The notes: generated by a model not told the origin, from the sequence alone. 64,000 bases of DNA from Sphaerosporella brunnea (GCA_008704415.1 VXIS01000089.1:81968-145967), one strand, 5' to 3'; counted from the first letter of the stretch, positions 12,301 to 23,541 are shown. Program-made: numbers and translations.

Positions 12301-12592
12301 AAGTTTGTATTTTAGCTGCTCTTAAACTCAGATCTATCTAGGTGGAGAACATTCAAAGTAGCTGCTCGTCTCTGACCCATAATGGCAAGTGTGTATGTTT
12401 GCCAGCATCACCGATACATGATAGTATTCTCCAACAGGAGACAGGTAGTCTGTCAGTCAGCTACCAAGGAGCCACAAGTGCTACGCCAACCCTGGTTGGC
12501 AAAAAAGTGGCCGCCTACAGACTAGGAAACAGGCCCATTTTTTTCTTGTAATCGATAAAGGCAACAAATTCACCACCTCGTCAAACCCTCAT

Positions 12593-13330
12593 TCAACGGC
12601 AATACGACATGTTTGCGTTGAATATTTCTTCCTCCACTGAGAGGGGGTTTCCACCTGCTGCTTTGTAGGAGGAAAGCAATCCTTCCTCTAGCGAATATCC
12701 GGCATCCGCATAAAGATACAGATGCCTGCCTTCTGGATCTCGTGAATACTCCTTCAGTATCTCTTGCAAGCCAGACGCCTTACACCGAACCATCCGGCGC
12801 CACCACGCTTGCAACCGGACCAGAGCAGCTGTTGGTGTCCTGTTTCTGGCTGTGGCCAACATAAAGGGCTTATGCGTCCCATCCAAAAACCCCCAAATCA
12901 GGCCAGATGGTTCTCCGTTTGCTTGAATAGCTTTGCTGTACTGCAATAGCCGCTCTGTGAATGCCATTCGTGAAGCACCGTGTACGCTATTTGCGAGTGG
13001 ACATGTTTAGCTGAACCCCGCCGACCACTGGCGAACTACTGCCCAATCGATTCTCCGCGGAAGGAGCCCCCGCCGCTGAGGGGGGCCGGCCTAGCCAGAC
13101 ACTGTCGCCCCATCCAGCAACACTTCTTCGTCCACAGCCTAGAATCCGCTGTAGCCAGAGAGGGCTCCAAAGTTCATCAGCTGGTTTTCCTCCTGGCCAG
13201 CAAAATGCATATTTTCGAAGCTTGGAAGTGCCGAGATACCATTCTGTGCGCGGTTTGAAAAGAAAAGAAAACTCCATCCTGCTGGCTGCTCCGGGGGGAT
13301 TCGCGTTCTGGGCTCAACCACGCAAGACGG
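12593..13330 (-). pseudogene. PIF/Harbinger-type DDE transposase, degenerate
   Basis: The minus-strand frame 12967-12593 holds the core of a Harbinger DDE transposase. GLIWGFLDGTHKPF carries the first catalytic Asp. HLYLYADAGYSLEEGLLSSY carries the second Asp and the conserved YSL. LSVEEEIFNANMS precedes the expected third acidic residue, but a stop intervenes. The frame directly upstream (about 13320-12970) shows other family pieces in shifted frames (PSFENMHFAGQEENQLMNFG, then GALSGYSGF, DEEVLL) with stops. The segment between the first and second Asp (normally holding HALKFQ) is badly altered. Transposase activity is therefore lost. The element may have included the AT-hook gene at 11221 as its second ORF. 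Confidence 0.75.
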
Positions 13331-13499
13331 TTTCTGGCGAATAGAGGTTTCTTTGCAACCCCCCGAACTTCTCCGACAAGCTGAGTCGGATGAGAGAGGA
13401 ACGCTTCACTTGCTGCGCAAGCCGATCGCAACCATTATGCACCCGAATCGGTAGAGGTGATTGGGATGTGCCACCCGACGGGTGCAGAACGAGTTGAAG

Positions 13500-13646
13500 C
13501 TCACTAGAGGCACCGTTCCTGACAACATTTGCGGGTTCCCTTTTTAGGCAATATTCAGGCTCAACTGTCAGAATCTTGGCCTGCAAATTGCCCAAAAAGG
13601 CAATCGGCAAGTGTTGTCAGGGCGGGGCAGGATGCCTCTACTAGTG
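13500..13646. repeat. Imperfect foldback (hairpin) repeat
   Basis: The arm 13500-13560 (tcactagaggca, gacaacatttgcgg, cctttttaggcaat) is an imperfect reverse complement of 13580-13646 (attgcccaaaaaggcaatcg, gtgttgtcag, tgcctctactagtg). The centre lies near 13570. It is probably an old MITE or a terminal repeat of the neighbouring Harbinger relic. Confidence 0.5.
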
Positions 13647-13680
13647 CTGTCAGAACGACTTCTCGGTGGCTGGGATGGTA

Positions 13681-14254
13681 CCGTATTCTTCCGGCACGAT
13701 GGGAATTGCCACCGCCGAAGTTAATCTTTTTTCAGTAGCAAAACGTACTATGTATGGAAACATGACGTTGCCGGGAAACCTTATGTGATGGCCCAGAGGG
13801 AGACGACGGAGACACAACTCGAGAGCATGTAGCCAGTGACGTAGCCCATTCTCTTGTCCTCAACCGCAACCCCCCCTGCACTTATGAAGCCAGATATGCG
13901 ACCAGGACCGCGGCAGAGTAGAGTAGAGTACTGTTCCGCTGCTCGCATATAATTTCTTTGGTTTTCCCGCTGGGTTTGATGATAACTTGAACGCGCCCAG
14001 CCATTGTCGCCTCCTTAGTGTTGTCGCCGTCACATAAGGTTTGCCGGCAACGTCATGTTTCCATACATAGTACGTTTTGCTACTGAAAAAAGATTAACTT
14101 CGGCGGTGGCAATTCCCATCGTGCCGGAAGAATACCGCATAAACTCGCGAACAAGAGACTGGGCTAAGTCACTGCGCCATGTAGGCTTAGTGACTTTGCC
14201 ACATGGCGCAGTGACTTAGCCCCAGTCTCTTGTTCGCGAGTTTATGCGGTACGG
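13681..14254. mobile_element. MITE family A, copy 1 (Tc1/mariner-type, TA target), carrying a nested MITE
   Basis: It begins CCGTATTCTTCCGGCACGAT after TA at 13679-13680 and ends ...CCGGAAGAATA/CGG followed by TA at 14255-14256. The left arm (13681-13780) and right arm (14035-14134) are near-perfect reverse complements over about 95 bases. The last five bases of the right terminus are separated from the rest because a second element (14135-14249) has inserted at a TA inside it. Without the insert the element is about 457 bp. It is non-coding. A second copy lies at 50562-50928. Confidence 0.88.
14135..14249. mobile_element. MITE family B, hairpin element nested in family A
   Basis: This is a 115-bp foldback. 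The arm ccgcataaactcgcgaacaa... (14135-14183) is the reverse complement of the arm ending ...ttgttcgcgagtttatgcgg (14249), with an 18-base loop. It is flanked by TA at 14133-14134 and 14250-14251. Removing the element and one TA restores the expected terminus of MITE A exactly, so the insertion direction is certain. Confidence 0.9.
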
Positions 14255-15848
14255 TATGGTGCCGGAAGTCTAAACGTGATCCCAAAGTTAAGCAAAGGCG
14301 AACACCTAAGCTTGTCCAGTAGCTTTTCTGTGAACGCCGGTAGGCGGCAAGAATACTTTGCTCTGAAGTTTACTTTACCTCAGGGTGTGTTAGTGGCGGT
14401 GACTTGAGGCAGGGTAACTCATCATGGGTATCACTCGGCATTGTTCCTCACCAAAAGGGAACTTTGTCCCGACTTTCCCCAGTTACCCCACGCCTTCTAG
14501 ATATCGCCCAGGCATATAGCGAGGATCGTAAATTGGAAGTGCTGGCATTGGTTGGATCTAAGCCATTCTCCATCGCTCTCTCCTACGGGAACCAGAAAGC
14601 CAGCGATCACTAGTTATCGATCGGTCCTCTGTCAATTGTTTATCATTTGCCAGTTGGCCACCACTGGCAACTCGGTGCCTAGCGTACTGAAAGGAGCGAT
14701 GAGAGTGCTGCGCGCGAGCTAGTGATATAGATGGAAGGCCTCTTCACCTCCCCGCTGATTCAAAAACCCTGTAGTTTTATAATTCTCGCTTCCATGCCCG
14801 AGTAGATCGCTGAGTGACCACTGGTGAGACAACAGTGGGAGGTCACGGTGCTGCACCGACGCCGGGCCTAGGCTAAGTGGCAGCGAGCTTGAAATTCAAG
14901 TTGGGCGGCGAGGCAGGCATCGATGAGGATTCGATAAACGAACGCAGAACAAGAGGGGGCTCACTGTTGTAGTATGCAGAGCTGACTCTACTCTGGAGTA
15001 GGTTATTCAACGACTGTGCACTCACTCTGCAGAATATCTTATTTAGTAGCTCCTCAGCTCATACCGTATTATCCCGCAGTTGCGCGGCCTGAAGAGTACG
15101 CTGGGAATAAATCGAAGTACCCGTTTTTGGAAGAAAATCGAAGTCTATCTATACGGTCATGAAAGCCAAAAGTGCCCGGGCGCTGGAAGGCAAAGGGAGA
15201 CAGCTTGGCTCGCGTTGTGCCGTCGCCGTCTGTTTAAAGTTTTCTCAGAACTCGCTCGCACTTTATACCGCACGCTTTTACTGAGACGTTGCGTTATTAC
15301 CGGGCTGCTCGTACTCTGGAAGACACAACTTCAGAGAAAGTCTGAGCGTACCTTTTCGTGCGCGGACGTTACTAAGCCACGTGGCGTCGAGATTGCTAAA
15401 AATTAAGTAAAAGCTGGGCTGTCTACAATAGCTCGTGCTGTTTTTTCTTTGCTCTCCCTCTCCCTGGTTTTTTGTATCGCATTGTCGTTGCCTTGTCGCG
15501 TTGTTGTATGGGCATTCTGACCCCTGTGGGTAGGCCTTAAAGAGCCGTTGTTGAAGTGGCGAGAAGTAAGAAAAGAGGGGAGGGTGTGACACTGGCAGTG
15601 GCAGGTTTGTGACTGCTACCAAAGGGATGAAAGAGAGAGAGAGAGAAAAGAAACTTACTCTACTGATAACTACTGATCAATAATTGATTATCTATGCTTT
15701 TCCCTGGGGATTCTCGGAATCCGGCGTTCTCCCGTCCGAGCGTCCTCGGCAACGGACGGGCCGATAAAAGCCCCGCACTGTCCTGCTGACTCCGAGTTAG
15801 TACTTATTCCACCGCGTTCCATTTCCTTTATCTCTCAGCACGACCCCC
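14255..15848. other. Intergenic spacer
   Basis: About 1.6 kb without a convincing gene. Frames at 14404-14613 and 15080-15406 have no family resemblance. A purine-rich (ga)n stretch lies at about 15629-15648. Confidence 0.45.
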
Positions 15849-16771
15849 ATGATGTGCATCACCGACACGCCTAAAGTCGAGCCCGACGCGAGGGCCATCC
15901 TCAAGGCCCACTTCTCCGTGTCCGTATCCTACGGCGATGATGACGACGACGCGCTAACGCTTACAAACAAAACAGTCCACTCGAACAGCATGGAGCTCAA
16001 TGGTCCGCTTTATGGGACCAGGGCGACTTCCTCCCGTGGGATCGGAAAGCACCATCACCGGCGCTGATCGATCTGCTTGCTGAGCGTGGAGCGGACGAGC
16101 TTGGGCTCGTCAATGCGAAAGAGAAAGGATTGAAGGCGTTGGTGCCCGTGCGTTTCTCCTCTTCTCTCGGGAGGTGGCGGTAGTGCCGCAAAAGTGGGGC
16201 ACTGACGAAAGCAGGGCTGCGGAAAAGGCTACGACGTGCTGCTGTTCGCCTCTTACGGGGTTGATGCGGCGGGAGTAGAGATATCGGAGAACGCGGTCAA
16301 GGCTGCTAAAGTGCACGCCGAGGAAACGCTTAAAACCCGTGGACCACTAGCCGGAGATGTCAAGTTCCTGCAGGGTGATTTTTATCAGGATGAATGGGTT
16401 CGCGAGCTGGGCGCTGAATCTGGATTCGATTTGGTTTATGATTATACGGTGGGAAACTCTCCCGGCGGTAATGATTTGGCTAATGGGATGTGCTGCAGTT
16501 CCTTTGTGCCATGCCGCCCGATCTTCGGCCCGCGTGGGCTCAACGTATGATGGATATTGTTAAGCCGGGCACGGGATACCTTATCTGCCTTGAGTTCCCC
16601 CTATACAAATCCCTGGAGACCGGTGGACCGCCGTGGGGTCTTACTAGCGCGGTCTATGAGGAGCTCTTGAGCGGGAAGTTCGAGAAGATTGTTCATTACA
16701 AGCCGGAACGGACGCACCAAATTGGCATGGGAACGGATTATATCACGGTGTGGCGGCGGAAGTCTAATTAG
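15849..16771 (+). CDS. SAM-dependent thiol methyltransferase (TPMT superfamily)
   Basis: Four exons: 15849-15923 (alternatively ending 15917), 15989-16147, 16215-16448 and 16499-16771, giving about 246 residues. All introns have GT...AG ends and keep frame. The N-terminal WSALWDQGDFLPWD motif and the SAM-binding loop ALVPGCGKGYDVLLFASYG (interrupted by intron 2 just before GCGKG) are typical of fungal TPMT-family thiol/halide methyltransferases. VEISENAVKAAKVHAEE follows the loop, DLVYDYTFLCAMPPDLRPAW is the family's motif IV, and the C-terminus ends GTDYITVWRRKSN. Members methylate small thiols, bisulfide or thiocyanate using S-adenosylmethionine in the cytosol; the substrate here is unknown. 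The first intron's donor (gtgtcc or gtatcc) is uncertain by two codons. The gene stands alone. Confidence 0.88.
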
Positions 16772-16946
16772 CTCTTCCTCGACAAGTAGAAAGCATTGAA
16801 TATTATTGAAGTCGAAGTCTCTCACCCATGGTTGCATTCATACACACACTTCAGTTCACTTGCCAAATAAAATCCTCCAATATCTTGTATTCTATTGCGG
16901 CTTCGCCTCCACCGTTTCTACTGGGGAACACGGTGGGTCATGAAGT

Positions 16947-17369
16947 TTAGGTAAAAAGAAGTTCCTCCCCGTCGCCGTCCACGTCGAGCCTGCTGTCACT
17001 GTCTTGCTCCATGAGTTTATCCACCGACACATCATCGGGTACATCCTTGATGCAACCACAAAGCAGCAGCACTTGTTTCCTATCTTTGATATTCCGATCG
17101 TTTGGATCCTCATATACACACCCGATCCAGCACCAGGCAACTTCTACATCATGGCCGTTTCCGCCTGGATCATCAGAGTGGATGACCGGAGACGGATTTT
17201 CCCAGCAACACGACCGATGCTCGTCGTTTCTTGGCTCGTTGCACTTCATCACCTTGTGCTCTGACGCCATGTGTGCTTCGAGGTGACCGTCTGGGGGGTC
17301 TACATTGCAGCCCGGTACTGGGCAGCAGCTCAGGATTAGTGGTGGTACTGAAGAAGGTTGGTTGCACAT
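16947..17369 (-). CDS. Small Cys/His-rich hypothetical protein
   Basis: A 140-codon minus-strand frame starting at an ATG. It contains a C2H2-like pattern near the start (CPVPGCNVDPPDGHLEAHMASEH, with Cys 4-5 apart and two His). Further Cys clusters follow (RSCCWE, WCWIGC, LLCGC), and the tail is acidic (DSDSRLDVDGDGEELL). The pattern suggests zinc binding, but I recognise no family. It may be a genuine small gene or the last exon of one. No intron is evident. It converges on the methyltransferase gene, whose stop is about 175 bases away. Confidence 0.4.
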   Translation of the reverse strand: MCNQPSSVPPLILSCCPVPGCNVDPPDGHLEAHMASEHKVMKCNEPRNDEHRSCCWENPSPVIHSDDPGGNGHDVEVAWCWIGCVYEDPNDRNIKDRKQVLLLCGCIKDVPDDVSVDKLMEQDSDSRLDVDGDGEELLFT

Positions 17370-17491
17370 TGGAATGTGGTAGGTCTACTCTGGGGGTAGT
17401 AGCTCGAGTGATATATGTAACATTGAAAAAGACTCGAGCTGACTGCGTTGGCGGGTTGAAATGAAGAACGGTGGCCTGTATCATGTTGATC

Positions 17492-17620
17492 AGGAGGGGT
17501 GGCCCCGGTGCTTTGTAGGGTTGTATATAGGGTTTTACATAGGTGCGAGTGAGGAGGGGTGGCCCCGGTGCTTTGTAGGGTTGTACATAGGGTTGTACAT
17601 AGGTGCGAGTGAGGAGGGGT
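17492..17620. repeat. 60-bp tandem repeat, about 2.2 copies
   Basis: A unit beginning aggaggggtggccccggtgc recurs at 17492, 17552 and (partly) 17612. The first two copies differ at only a few positions. It lies in the shared upstream region of the F-box gene and the Cys/His-rich ORF. Confidence 0.85.
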
Positions 17621-17753
17621 GCTGGAGCGTAGATAGACCCCGAGGCTCGACCCTCGCTTTCTCCTAATCAACTAACCTACCCGAACGCCTCACCACATGC
17701 TTCCTATTGTTCCGAATCACCAATCACCGACCAACCAAACCAACCAACCAACC

Positions 17754-18885
17754 ATGGCATTGCAAACCATCAAACGGTAAGATATTCGAGCCCATTCCCT
17801 TGACATGCGCACCAGAATGCTGACACGCGGGCAGCAACGGCTTTCTAGGGCTGCATGTGGAGATCCACATGGAAATCGCCGAACATCTATCGGATTTGGA
17901 CGGAATCAACATAGCCCTTGCCTGTGCCAGATCAGATATCGCCTTCCACGCCTACGTGCGTGAGCTTCAGCTGCGGGATGCGCGTGAAGCTCTCGGTGGG
18001 CCAGACCGGCTGAAAATGCTGGTGCGGTGGGCATATGACTCTTTGCATGGACTCTCTCTCCAGAAGCTAGCACGTGCGCTTCCGCCCCGGGCATTTCTCC
18101 CCGTGATGGGAGTGCTCAGGTTACGCGTTCTCCTACATATTCCAGAGGGCAGCTCCATCAGCTCCAATGTCATACTGACAAATGAAATCCGAGTCCTCAA
18201 CGAAGTCGAGTTCAGCGGCAACGGAGGCGTTGCCTTGGCGGCAGCCGAGGGTAACGTCGCCGTGCTTCGCATCTTTCTCGAGCGGTGGGATTGGCAACAT
18301 GAGCTCGCGGCGCTGCCGTTGTGGGTCGCGTGCCTCCACGGGCATACAGAGACCATCAACTTTCTACTCACCGCGATGGACAACGCCTTGACCGCACAAC
18401 AATGCGCTCAGCTGATCATCTCTCATCCCGATTTCAACGACTTCGACGTACTCGGATGCTGCGTGTACGCCTGCCACGACCCTGCCACGACTACTGCCGG
18501 TGCCGCAGCGATGAGAAAAGTACTTTCCTACCTCACCCCCTTCCCGGAGCTGCTTCACGAGTCCAAGAGCCAGGCGGTCTACTTCTTGATCATGGTCGCC
18601 GAATCAAAGGTCAATTGGGATCCGGACGACATCACCTCCATGGACACCATCCTGGAACTTCTGCAGCCACTGCCAGACAACCCGAGGCTGCACAGACTCA
18701 TCCAGGAGATGGCATGGATCAAGCCCCCCGGTGTTCCTGGCGGGCTCCAGCGGTTACTACGGCTCATACGCGCGTTCGGGCCGTCGAAGTATTATATCGC
18801 GTGGGCAATGGAGATGCTGCCGAAGGAGTTGAAACATGCGTTTTTTGACTTTGTCCATGGGTTTTGGGAGGAAGAGGAAGACTAA
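17754..18885 (+). CDS. F-box-like protein with degenerate ankyrin repeats
   Basis: Exon 1 (17754-17776, MALQTIK) and exon 2 (17835-18885) are joined across a 58-nt intron, giving 357 residues. The N-terminus LHVEIHMEIAEHLSDLDGINIALACARS fits an F-box (L-P-x-E-I/L ... L ... L ... C) as seen in fungal F-box/ankyrin proteins. Residues about 125-185 contain two ankyrin-like helices pairs (GGVALAAAEGNVAVLRIFLERW and LPLWVACLHGHTETINFLLTA). The rest is helical without a named domain and ends in an acidic EEEED tail. F-box proteins usually bring substrates to SCF ubiquitin ligases; the target here is unknown. The start at 17754 has a good context (accATGG) and the intron has a consensus gtaaga donor. 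Confidence 0.75.
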
Positions 18886-19847
18886 CGCAACACTGAGACC
18901 TACGCTCCTTGTTATTGGCTTGGATAACAACACAATGGATAGAATACACGCGCGGCCTGGTGCGATATAATTGACCGAAAATCTCATTTCTAATTACAAG
19001 CTCGCATTTCTGATGGAAATCCGGGCCATTCAAATAAGGCGCTGCGGCCCAGTGAGCACAACCAGTAATTCAGTAGGTGGGGGTGAATTGATATCGGCTT
19101 TTCGCACACACACAACCGTAGTAATACTGAGTGTGCGCAAACGTCAGATACAAAAAAACACGGGTGTTGTTGCGAATACTGTAGAACAACCGATATGCTT
19201 TGGATTGTGGAGGTGCACGGAGATGCTGGCTCATGATCGATCACAGTAGAAAAGTGGGGATACAAGAAGTCAGCTGTAGGCAGCTGACTTCACTAGATAG
19301 CACTCGTTCCTGCCTGGCTTGCCACAAAGCCCGGCCTCTTCAAACAGCCGGCAGCGAGGGATCACTGGCTGCAACGATGCACCTGTGGAAGCCATTTAAT
19401 TGCTATCCCCTGGGAGTGCGCTCCAGCCTAACTAGGTAATAAGTACATATGATAGTACCAAGTATTGCTCCCCGCGGGATTGGGGTTGTTCAGCGGGAAA
19501 GCTCCTCGAACAAGAATCTCAGCAGTGGGTCGGGGTGCGTATGTTGCTAGCTACGGTATCGTAGAGATTCGGTACTACGCTGAGTGTTACAACGTGCGAA
19601 ACCCGTGCAGCAGTAGCAGCAGTGCTTAGAATTGGTCTTCGTCCCCGTTATCGTGAGAGTGGTGGGGAACTGGAAGATTTTGTAGTGGATGGCTGAGCTG
19701 CCGGTCAGAATCGAAAAGTAGGCTCTGCATGTCTATCATAGGGAAAATGGATACGCGGCTGGGCGCACACTGCATGCACTACTCTGCTGGATTCTTCATG
19801 CTGCGATCTCTTGGCAACTGCCAACATCTATAGACATCCTCACATCT
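18886..19847. other. Intergenic spacer
   Basis: About 960 bases between two convergently transcribed genes. No supportable gene or repeat is seen apart from short AT-rich and CA-rich stretches. Confidence 0.45.
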
Positions 19848-21190
19848 CTAGTCATCCTTCTCCTCGTCATTTCCCTCTTCAAGCTTCCCCTCTTCAAGCG
19901 TCAAAAGCGTCACTTGTCTGACGAAACCAACCGTCGAGTAGAACGGCCCAGAAAACTCCATATCATACCTAGGTTATGCACACAACGTATCAGCCATTTT
20001 ATACCGGGACACATGATGTCGCTTCCAGGATCATACCAGTAGTTTACAGCACAGCAAAGACCCTCGTGAGAAGTACGCTGGGACACCTTGTGGTACCTAA
20101 CACAAATCAACTTAAGCCCACAAGATTTAGAATCGGCGGAATTACCACATCGCAGGCAAATATAGAACATCACCAGGATCCAATTCTACCTGCAGTGGAC
20201 GGCAATACTTCCACCACACGTTGCCGCCAATTGGTAGATCGGGGTCAGCCGTCGGCCAAAAAGGAACTTCAGCCGAAGGTTCATCCGGTACAATCCTAAA
20301 GCGCCCTTCGCCCTCTGAAGGGACGTAGGTCGCTGCACGCAACGTTCTCTCTTTCACACACACGGCTTCGAATGGTGATATCAATACAAATCTCATTGGA
20401 CGTCAGCTGAGTACTCGGGTGTACAAGATGATGTGAGGATAGGAACCGTTTCTTGCCCGTAATTTGACAATAGATGTTCTCATAGTTGTCTTTATGCAGT
20501 GCTGTGACGCTCCTTTCACCACCGATCCATACATTTGTAGCATCGGGAAGTCGATCAAGTGCCTCAGAAGCCCACGATATATGTTTGTCAACATCTGGCA
20601 TGAGGGGTGCAAATTCCCGCGTCATGTTGTCATCTTCTATGCTTTGTTAGTTCTGTGGAATATCTTGCCTTTGAAAACATACGGGACTGTGCGTATTTCA
20701 CTGTCTTGACTGTATTCTGTTGTTTTTCTGATCGAAGGTCATCAAGGAAGTCACTGCGGGATGTCAAATCTTACTCGACAGTCTTAACAACGGTTTCTGC
20801 TGGGCTTACCCAAACTGATGAAGAGATTCGTGCGGTTTGACAAAGTATTCACAGCCGTCATCTTCGTTTACCACAGCTGCATCGGCGTTTCTTTTGCAAC
20901 GTCAACAACACCTCTAACCAAATACCGCGGAAACGCTGAGCTTACCCAAACGGTGTCTCTGCCACCTTGATTGAGCGCGTTCCCATCTTAGATCGTAGAT
21001 AATCACTGTTCCATGCCGACACTGCCGTCCAGTGCGAAACTGCCGCCTTGAAAACCACAGGCTGATTCCTGTGTACATATCGTAAGAATTGTAGTGGCGT
21101 AGGGGCTCCATTCAGCACTTCGACAAAGCCAATATTCAGCTCATGGTACGACGTAATCAGTTCTATCAGGGCTTCGTGGGGAGCAGCCAT
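19848..21190 (-). CDS. JmjC-domain hydroxylase/peptidase-like protein (JMJD7-like)
   Basis: Seven exons on the minus strand: 21190-20946, 20890-20810, 20753-20683, 20636-20447, 20391-20146, 20096-20037 and 19968-19848. They sum to 1014 nt, 337 residues, and every junction keeps frame with GT...AG ends. The N-terminal PLQFLRYVHRNQPVVFKAAVSHW is the JMJD7 entry segment. NVWIGGERSVTALHKDNYEN holds the iron-binding HxD (His180, Asp182). The distal His is in YHKVSQ (His280), after LDPGDVLYLPAMW. VNYWYDMEFSGPFYSTVGFVR is the usual end of the cupin barrel. Relatives are Fe(II)/2-oxoglutarate lysyl hydroxylases with a claimed endopeptidase activity. The triad is complete, so the enzyme should be active. 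The tail is acidic. The start at 21190 is preferred to an upstream in-frame start because homologous sequence begins there. Confidence 0.9.
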
Positions 21191-21893
21191 ATGTTTTGTT
21201 GGACTGGTACTTCGGGGTTGGTTCTCGGTAAGGTGGCAAGAACAGAGTGGGCTTTCTTCCAAAAAATAGAACCCCCCCAACCCAACCACTTCTTTTATAC
21301 ACAACTCAACCAACTCCGGGTGGAATCGCATGATTTTTGATTCCTCAGAGAATTCACGTCCAGCACTACCAAATAACCTCGCCCATTTGTCCGCTTTCTT
21401 TCGTCGCTGCTACTGATGGCTGTTAGAGTGCTGAATCACGGAATTGGCTTTTGATGGGGCACGCCTGGGTTAGGGCTTCTGGCATTCTTCGAATTGACTC
21501 TTGTCGTTTGAGTTGGGATGGCTCGAGGGATCATAGGATGTGTCGTCAGTGACTCGCCACCCACCAACCAAATCATTATCCGGATGTGTTCGGTTCATCA
21601 TGGCCCATGATTTGAGAGATCATAATTCCCCCTCGCTGAATCATAGTTTCGCCAAACCATAGTTTACCCGACCACGGACATCCAGACGCACCCTAAGTGC
21701 CTCGACTGTATGTAGTTATTCAGGCTTTCGTATTGGTTCGGCTCTGGGCGGCAATTGTGCTCTCCACGCCTCAGCCTGCCGTGCCAGCGAAAGTTGCGGT
21801 GCGTCGGCGAAGTTTACTTACGCTGCTTCTCGAGAGGTGAATCTCTGGAGTTCGGATCAAAAATACCGCCTGTCTGAACTTCCCTAGTGTACA

Positions 21894-22009
21894 CGATGGG
21901 AACAAAAAAAAAGAGAACGATGGGTAACCAATCCGAACTTGGACGGTATCCGCTTCATACAAATCGTTCGGATTGATGACCTATCGTTCTTTTTTTTTTT
22001 TGTTCCCAT
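21894..22009. mobile_element. hAT-like foldback element with 8-bp target duplication
   Basis: Left arm atgggaacaaaaaaaaagag... and right arm ...ttttttttgttcccat are reverse complements continuing inward to the caatccgaac/gttcggattg pair, about 50 bases each. The element is bordered on both sides by agtgtaca (21886-21893 and 22010-22017). An 8-bp direct duplication is typical of hAT transposons. No coding capacity. Confidence 0.75.
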
Positions 22010-22017
22010 AGTGTACA

Positions 22018-22565
22018 TCTGTCCTTATCCTTTACCTTTTCCCCACCCTGAAAGGCGGTTCCTTAAGGCCCGTTTAGATGCCCGATTTTGCGTGATAGCA
22101 ACGACTGAAGCCAAATCGCCACCACCGTTTGGCGACCTCTGGCCATCTCAAGAATCAACGATCGGACGTTGGTTCATGTCCAAAATCAAATCGCGAAAAA
22201 AAATTTAAAAAAAATAAATCGAAACGGGACTGGATAACGGTGAACCACCACTGTAAAGCTCACAGTGCGAGACGAGAAAAACGTTGACACAAAAACACTC
22301 TGGCTTGTTTTGTGCCAGTGAGAATCTATGCATGATGATGTGCTTTCACAGCATACACAACCACAAGTACAGCACACAGCACCAACATCCTCCCTGCAAA
22401 CACGGGTAACACAGACGCATGAACGACCTTAGGGAGATCTCCCTCAAGAGAATCAGGCGCAGAGACGACCTTGGTGAGGGTTTCTTCAAGTTCGAGGGAA
22501 CCAGGCGCACAGACGATCTCGGTATCCGACCTATGATGCGATCGGTAAGTTAGGCTGCTTATATA
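22018..22565. other. Spacer with a possible small exon
   Basis: Mostly featureless. On the plus strand 22421-22542 an ATG-initiated frame (MNDLREISLKRIRRRDDLGE...) contains two similar RR(R/T)DDLG segments and ends at a consensus gtaagt donor. No continuation was found downstream, so I do not call a gene. Confidence 0.3.
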
Positions 22566-23036
22566 TCAATTCACCTTCTGAACACATGCTTTAACGTCGC
22601 GGAAATCCATCTGCTTCTTGTCTTGCTGGTAGTCGTGCCGCCTCGCAAGAGCTCTTGCCTTGAGGACCGCTAGCAAATCGACATCAGCAATGGTGAACCC
22701 ATTATGCCGGATCGCGTGTCGGCACACGATCTCCCATTCCTGAGGCTCGAGAACTCGACCATCTATATCCCTGCGCAACGTCTTGTGTCTTGCTGCACTC
22801 GTATAACAAGACAGACTAAGGCAGCCGTTCAAAATCCTCCACTTGACCATGGGGTCGCTCTCCGCTTTGAACCCGTCGATGAGGTCTTTCAAGGCCCCCT
22901 CAGAACCCAAGTCGATATCTATGTCCTTTGCTATGTTAGAAAATGGTTCCCAGACGTCGGGGTCGACCACTAATACCATGGTCTTGCGCTCATGCTCGCC
23001 ATTCATGATCATCGCCATTCCTCCAATGATAACATA

Positions 23037-23541
23037 TGGTGGCGGAATCCTGTAACCTGCCCTCGGGGTCCACTTCTCTTGCCGATCAACTAAACCTATT
23101 TCAGGAGAATCGAGTGATAGACTGTGTATCCGCTCGCGGAAAAAGAGGGAGCGGACGGGGGGATTGGGGCGCCCGCAACGGTGGACGAGGGGCCGGAAAA
23201 AATGCTTGCGGCTGCGCTTCACTAGAAATCACTCGTGATTTCCCAAAACAGGAAAGTGTACATAAGAAATCACTCGCTACAGTCCGAAAGTGGCTTAGAA
23301 GGGTCCACTCCGACCTAAAACCCTAACCCTCCGCAAAATTCCCGCTTGAAACACCCGCTACTGCGCCTTACCCTTTAACTTTTCTGTAATTTTTGCTCTC
23401 TAGAATCCATCTATTGCTACTTATCTACGCATCTAGAGAGCGCTTTTGCGTTATCTTTTTGGTTGTGGTTGTGTTGAAACCGGCGTAAAATCTGGTGTTT
23501 CCAACGGCGATGGGAGGGCAGGTTACAGGATTCCGCCACCA
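23037..23541. mobile_element. 505-bp TIR element inserted at TA inside a coding frame
   Basis: With the flanking TA included, 23035-23064 (tatggtggcggaatcctgta...) and 23514-23543 are perfect 30-base inverted repeats. TA at 23035-23036 and 23542-23543 is the target duplication, as in Tc1/mariner-type MITEs. The interior is non-coding and includes a ccctaaccct word. It interrupts the nucleotidyltransferase-like frame. Confidence 0.85.

Noticed and set aside
14258..14340. 5S rRNA-like words (cccaaagttaagca)
   Set aside because: Only a short resemblance; the rest of the 5S secondary structure and internal promoter are not present.
16892..17140. Other minus-strand frames overlapping the Cys/His-rich ORF
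   Set aside because: They are frame shadows with stops and no Cys/His pattern.
22421..22542. Small plus-strand exon with gtaagt donor
   Set aside because: No downstream exon in frame and no homology were recognised, so it is recorded only as a possibility.
23317..23330. Telomere-like ccctaaccct
   Set aside because: A single short word inside a TIR element, not a tandem telomeric array.
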